Origin: Synechocystis sp. PCC 7509
GTDB lineage: Bacteria > Cyanobacteriota > Cyanobacteriia > Cyanobacteriales > Chroococcidiopsidaceae
Assembly (NCBI RefSeq): GCF_000332075.2
Contig: NZ_ALVU02000001.1
Coordinates: forward strand, 1,817,193-1,881,192
Direction of reading: 5' to 3'
DNA length: 64,000 bases
In this document: positions 60,294 through 64,000 of the stretch, in pieces
How positions within the stretch are numbered: the first letter of the stretch is position 1
Layout: every line of letters starts with the position of its first letter
Translations under genes and position numbers: made by a program
The notes under the pieces: generated by a model
The model's database searches: none
What the model was told of the DNA's origin: nothing
Seen by the model: only the letters and a program-made list of their open reading frames with translations

Positions 60294-61616
60294 ATGTCAA
60301 CAATACAAAGGTTAAAAAATAAAATCAGGCTTTGGCAAAAACTCGGAATTTTTGCAATACTTGGCTTAATGTTAAGCTGGCTTGTTAGCTGTAATACAGG
60401 TAACGTAAATACGCAAGTCCAGCAATCTAATAGTGCCAATCCGCCCCTAGAATTTTGGACAATGCAGTTGCAGCCAGAGTTTACAGATTATTTCCAAAGT
60501 TTGATTAGTACGTTTGAAACGGAGAATCCTGGTATCAAAATTAACTGGGTTGACGTTCCTTGGTCGGCAATGGAAAGCAAAATTTTAACGGCAGTAGCGG
60601 CGAAAACTGCCCCAGATGTTGTGAATCTTAACCCAGATTTTGCGTCTCAATTAGCAACGCGCAATGCTTGGCTAGACTTGGATACAAAAGTACCAAAGGA
60701 GGTGTTGTCAACTTATTTACCGAATATTTGGCAAGCTAGTACCTTAGAGGGTAAAAGCTTTGGTATTCCGTGGTATTTAACTACACGTTTAACTATTTAC
60801 AATACTGAGTTGTTGCAGCAGGCAGGTATTAGTAAGCCGCCATCAAATTATACGGAACTTGCCCAAGTAGCGAAACAACTTAAAGATAAAACTGGTAAGT
60901 ATGCTATGTTTACTACTTTTGTTGCCGAAGATTCCGCCGAAGTATTGGAGTCATTGGTGCAAATGGGTGTGACTTTGGTAGACGACCAAGGGAAAGCAGC
61001 CTTTAATACACCAAAAGGGAAAGAAGCTTTTGAGTATTGGGTAAATCTTTATAAAGATGGTTTATTACCAAAAGAGGCGTTGACTCAAGGGCATAGGCAC
61101 GGTATAGAAATGTACCAGTCTGGCGAAGCGGCAATGTTGGCATCGGGAGGAGAATTTCTCCAGGCGATCGCAACTAATGCCCCACAAATTGCTAAAGTAT
61201 CGGCTACAGCCCCACAAATTACCGGAGAGACAGGTAAAAAGAATGTAGCAGTAATGAATTTAGTGATTCCTCGCGATACCGAACAACCAGATAATGCGCT
61301 TAAGTTTGCCTTGTTTGTGACCAATAATCAAAATCAGCTAAGTTTTGCTAAAGCTGCTAATGTTTTACCTTCGACTACCGCCGCCTTGGGCGATAGTTAC
61401 TTCAAAACCGTTGCGGCTAATGGGAGTGCTTTGGAAAAGGCGCGAGTAATTAGCGCTGGAGAATTGCCAAAAGCTGAAGTATTAGTTCCAGCGATGAAGA
61501 GTATCAATGTTTTGCAAAAGGCAATTTATGAAAACTTGCAAGCAGCGATGTTAGGAGAGAAAACTGTAGATCAAGCTGTAACCGATGCCGCCCAAGAATG
61601 GGACAATCGCGCTTAA
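60294..61616 (+). CDS. Sugar ABC transporter substrate-binding lipoprotein
   Basis: A 440-residue family 1 extracellular solute-binding protein. The lipobox LVSC (Cys33) follows a hydrophobic signal, so the protein is anchored to the membrane. The body starts PPLEFWTMQLQPEFTDYFQS and contains WVDVPWSAMESKILTAVAAK and FGIPWYLTTRLTIYN, typical of sugar binders. No permease or ATPase genes are next to it, so its transporter must be encoded elsewhere. The sugar is unknown. Confidence 0.88.
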   Translation: MSTIQRLKNKIRLWQKLGIFAILGLMLSWLVSCNTGNVNTQVQQSNSANPPLEFWTMQLQPEFTDYFQSLISTFETENPGIKINWVDVPWSAMESKILTAVAAKTAPDVVNLNPDFASQLATRNAWLDLDTKVPKEVLSTYLPNIWQASTLEGKSFGIPWYLTTRLTIYNTELLQQAGISKPPSNYTELAQVAKQLKDKTGKYAMFTTFVAEDSAEVLESLVQMGVTLVDDQGKAAFNTPKGKEAFEYWVNLYKDGLLPKEALTQGHRHGIEMYQSGEAAMLASGGEFLQAIATNAPQIAKVSATAPQITGETGKKNVAVMNLVIPRDTEQPDNALKFALFVTNNQNQLSFAKAANVLPSTTAALGDSYFKTVAANGSALEKARVISAGELPKAEVLVPAMKSINVLQKAIYENLQAAMLGEKTVDQAVTDAAQEWDNRA

Positions 61617-61682
61617 ATAAGTAGAAATGCGATCGCACAGTGCGATCGCTTTATTTTGCCTCCGAAAGGGGGTATTTTGCTT

Positions 61683-62066
61683 ATGATGCAGAGATGGAAA
61701 AAACAGTTAAAGCTACTCCAGCAAGAAACCTATGCGATATATATTGCTTGCAAAGATCCGCGCGTACCTTGGTATGCAAGATTATTAGCGGCGGTGGTAG
61801 TTGCTTATGCTTTTAGCCCCATTGATCTTATTCCTGACATAATTCCGGTAATTGGTTATCTTGACGATCTAATTTTGGTGCCTTTGGGGATTGCTTTAGT
61901 AATTAAAATGATTCCCCCAGATGTATTAGTTGAATGTCGAGAAAAAGCAGCTACAGCAATGGCTGACGGGAAACCGACAAATTGGGTAGCCGCAATTATT
62001 GTAGTTTGTTTGTGGTTTTTGTTAGGGATTGGGGCGGTAGTATGGCTAAAAGCTATATTTGGCTAA
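61683..62066 (+). CDS. YkvA-family (DUF1232) membrane protein
   Basis: About 127 residues. The DUF1232 core, YARLLAAVVVAYAFSPIDLI then PDIIPVIGYLDDLILVPLG, is intact, including the SPIDLIPD motif. A second hydrophobic region lies at the C-terminus (AAIIVVCLWFLLGIGAVVWL). ATG 61683 follows AAGGGGG at a slightly long distance; a TTG at 61656 is also in frame. Function unknown. It precedes the Ca2+/H+ exchanger gene by 30 bp and may be co-transcribed. Confidence 0.85.
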   Translation: MMQRWKKQLKLLQQETYAIYIACKDPRVPWYARLLAAVVVAYAFSPIDLIPDIIPVIGYLDDLILVPLGIALVIKMIPPDVLVECREKAATAMADGKPTNWVAAIIVVCLWFLLGIGAVVWLKAIFG

Positions 62067-62096
62067 TTAAATTTTGTACAGAGATGCTCTAGTTTT

Positions 62097-63191
62097 ATGT
62101 CAATCAAAAAAACTCTTTCTATCGCTTTACTTGTCTTCATTCCGATTTCAATTGCTGCGGAGTATTTGCACTGGGGTACGCTGACAGTATTTATTACGTC
62201 GGGAATTGCAATTATCCCTTTGGCGATATGGTTAAGTACGGCGACAGAAGAAGTTGCGGTTGTGGCGGGTTCGTCTATTGGGGCGCTGTTAAATGCTGTA
62301 TTTGGCAATGCAACGGAGCTAATTATTGCTCTAGTTGCCCTAAAAGCAGGCTTGGTTGACATTGTAAAAGCAAGTATTACAGGAACTATTATTAGTAACT
62401 TGTTGCTGGTGATGGGGCTGTCTATGCTGCTAGGAGGATTGCGTTATAAAGAGCAAGAATTTCAGCCAATTGTCGCGCGGGTAAATGGTTCTTCGATGAC
62501 GCTGGCGGTGACGGCGATCGTTTTGCCTACAATGGTAATTTATACATCCAATGGAGTTGAAGAAGGGGCAATTCTCAATCTATCAATTACTGTCGCCGTC
62601 ATATTAATGATTGTTTATGCCTTGACGCTGTTATTTTCCTTGAAAACTCACAGCTACCTTTATGAGGTGGGGTTGGTAGAATTAGAAGGAGAAATTCAAG
62701 CTGGCGAAGCCGAAACTCCTGCTCATAAACCTAACTTGACTTTGTGGATTGGTGTATTAGTTGTTGCTACTTTGGCGGTTGCTTTTGAATCAGAAATTTT
62801 TGTAGGTGTTGTGGAAGAAGCTACAAAAGGATTGGGTTTGACTCCATTATTTACCGGGGTAATTCTTTTACCTTTAGTTGGCGGTGCTGCGGAATATGTT
62901 ACGGCGGTAAGCGTGGCGATAAAAAATAATATGGATTTATCTGTATCGGTAGCAATGGGATCTAGCTTGCTTGTAGCGCTTTTGGTTGCACCTATTTTAG
63001 TTTTAGTTGGAGTTGCGATCGGTCAACCAATGGATCTTAATTTTAATCCCTTTGAAGTTGTTGCAGTTGCGGTTGCTGTTGCAGTTGCTAATTTAATTAG
63101 TTTAGATGGACGTTCTAATTGGTTAGAAGGAACATTATTACTAGCAACTTATGCAGTTTTGGGAGCAGCTTTTTACTTTCACCCAGCTTAA
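62097..63191 (+). CDS. Calcium/proton exchanger, CaCA/CAX family
   Basis: A 364-residue membrane antiporter of about 11 helices, made of two inverted halves with an acidic loop between (VELEGEIQAGEAETPAHKPN). The first alpha-repeat is LLNAVFGNATELIIALVALK. The second reads LPLVGGAAEYVTAVSVAIKN. The usual G-N-A-A-E-H has Asn replaced by Gly and His by Tyr, while the key Glu is kept. Ca2+ export coupled to H+ is the family role; the altered motif may change ion preference. Confidence 0.87.
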   Translation: MSIKKTLSIALLVFIPISIAAEYLHWGTLTVFITSGIAIIPLAIWLSTATEEVAVVAGSSIGALLNAVFGNATELIIALVALKAGLVDIVKASITGTIISNLLLVMGLSMLLGGLRYKEQEFQPIVARVNGSSMTLAVTAIVLPTMVIYTSNGVEEGAILNLSITVAVILMIVYALTLLFSLKTHSYLYEVGLVELEGEIQAGEAETPAHKPNLTLWIGVLVVATLAVAFESEIFVGVVEEATKGLGLTPLFTGVILLPLVGGAAEYVTAVSVAIKNNMDLSVSVAMGSSLLVALLVAPILVLVGVAIGQPMDLNFNPFEVVAVAVAVAVANLISLDGRSNWLEGTLLLATYAVLGAAFYFHPA

Positions 63192-63199
63192 CTAAATGA

Positions 63200-63221
63200 T
63201 TACAGGCTCTTTAGCCTGTAA
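63200..63221 (+). terminator. Hairpin after the exchanger gene
   Basis: TTACAGGCT-CTTT-AGCCTGTAA, a perfect 9-bp stem 9 bases after the stop codon. Only a short AT-rich tail follows (no long T-run), so a terminator role is likely but not certain. Confidence 0.6.
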
Positions 63222-63246
63222 ACTAAATTATTTTATAGATGATACT

Positions 63247-64000
63247 ATGACAACTATCGATTTTCTCAGCCATCTTAACCCCAGCCAACGTCAAGCGGTA
63301 GAGCATTATTGCGGTGCTTTATTGGTAGTTGCGGGGGCGGGTTCTGGCAAAACTAGAGCGCTAACTTATCGCATTTCTAACTTAATTTTAAAGCATCGAG
63401 TCGATCCCGAAAATATTTTAGCGGTTACTTTTACTAATAAAGCTGCGCGGGAAATGAAAGATCGCATTCAAAAGTTATTTGCCGAACAATTGGCGGTTAC
63501 TAATCATGGTAAACCTTTAGAGCAGTTGCCACCAGTCCAACAAGTTCAATTGCGATCGCACGTTTATAAAGAATACATCAAAAACCTTTGGGTGGGAACG
63601 TTTCACAGCCTTTTATCTCGCATTTTACGGTACGACATTGAAAAATATCAAGATGAAAAAGGGCGTAAATGGAATCGTAACTTCTCTATATTCGATGAAG
63701 CCGACGCGCAAGGATTGGTTAAAGAAATTGTTGTCAGAAAGCTAAATTTAGACGATAAAAAATTTGAGCCGCGTTCAGTTCGCTATGCAATTAGTAATGC
63801 TAAAAACCAAGGAATTACCCCCCAAGATTTTGAAAGAGATCAACCAAATTATCGCGGACGAGTAATTGCAGAAGTTTACGGTCATTATCAAGACAAACTA
63901 GCTGAAAATAATGCTTTAGACTTTGACGACTTGATCTTAATTCCGGTTAAGTTATTTCAACAAAACGAGCAAGTATTAGATTATTGGCACAGAAAATTTA
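63247..64000 (+). CDS. pcrA: ATP-dependent DNA helicase, UvrD/PcrA family, N-terminal part (runs off the window)
   Basis: A superfamily 1A helicase for repair and replication restart. The first 251 residues show LNPSQRQAVEHYCGALLVVA, then the Walker A GAGSGKTRALTYRI, motif Ia AVTFTNKAAREMKDRI, GTFHSLLSRILR, and motif II-region ALDFDDLILIPVKLF. ATG 63247 follows a short AT-rich gap. The frame is open to the last base, so the remaining two thirds are outside the window. The rest is needed to tell PcrA from UvrD or Rep. Confidence 0.94.
   Translation, partial: MTTIDFLSHLNPSQRQAVEHYCGALLVVAGAGSGKTRALTYRISNLILKHRVDPENILAVTFTNKAAREMKDRIQKLFAEQLAVTNHGKPLEQLPPVQQVQLRSHVYKEYIKNLWVGTFHSLLSRILRYDIEKYQDEKGRKWNRNFSIFDEADAQGLVKEIVVRKLNLDDKKFEPRSVRYAISNAKNQGITPQDFERDQPNYRGRVIAEVYGHYQDKLAENNALDFDDLILIPVKLFQQNEQVLDYWHRKF

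Overview
The window is chromosomal DNA from a cyanobacterium. The octamer GCGATCGC (HIP1) is very frequent. The gene content is also diagnostic: a beta-carboxysome operon, an NDH-1 CO2-uptake module, an operon matching the photosystem II assembly (PAP) operon known from Synechocystis, cyanophycin metabolism and type IV pilus genes. A short, 638-residue cyanophycin synthetase of the CphA2 type points to a Nostocales or Chroococcidiopsis-like lineage rather than marine picocyanobacteria, but I cannot name the species. I saw no rRNA, tRNA, CRISPR array, transposase or prophage.

Region by region: 1-14 kb is mostly housekeeping. It holds the 5' part of dnaX, an EamA transporter, aat, a LysM/M23 peptidase, sfsA, an FkbM-like methyltransferase, a homoaconitase-type leuC with no leuD beside it, gntK, a cupin, pgi, a Tat-type metallophosphatase and nanE. 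13.4-16.7 kb carries cyanophycinase, a small unknown gene and cphA2. 16.9-20.5 kb is cobN.

20.5-23.9 kb is an accessory island. It contains a KTSC-domain fragment, a HEPN protein with four CxxC knuckles, a DUF433/DUF5615 pair, a BrnT/BrnA pair and a lone antitoxin-like gene. These are separated by at least four copies of a roughly 60-bp repeat bounded by HIP1 sites.

24.0-33.9 kb is a compact CO2-concentrating cluster. On the minus strand lie ccaA, chpX, ndhD4 and ndhF4; divergently on the plus strand lie ccmK2, ccmK1, ccmL, ccmM, ccmN and ccmO. NDH-1MS' would hydrate CO2 to bicarbonate, and the shell and scaffold genes would build the carboxysome. CcaA would supply CO2 to Rubisco inside it, because the gamma-carbonic-anhydrase domain of CcmM has lost one zinc ligand (Asn75).

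34.4-39.8 kb is the PAP-type operon: two V4R proteins, two phycobilisome-like globins, a CNW-repeat protein, a 2Fe-2S ferredoxin, a membrane TPR protein and a SpkG-type kinase. An unknown gene follows.

40.9-64 kb holds a TPR protein, a TolC-type channel, an ABC1 kinase, manC, an LCP protein, a five-gene minus-strand cluster of small enzymes (including a 55-residue XapX protein), an orphan TRAP binding protein, WD40 and pentapeptide proteins, pilMNO and pilQ split by a terminator-like hairpin, an orphan sugar-binding lipoprotein, a YkvA protein, a Ca2+/H+ exchanger and the 5' part of a UvrD/PcrA helicase.
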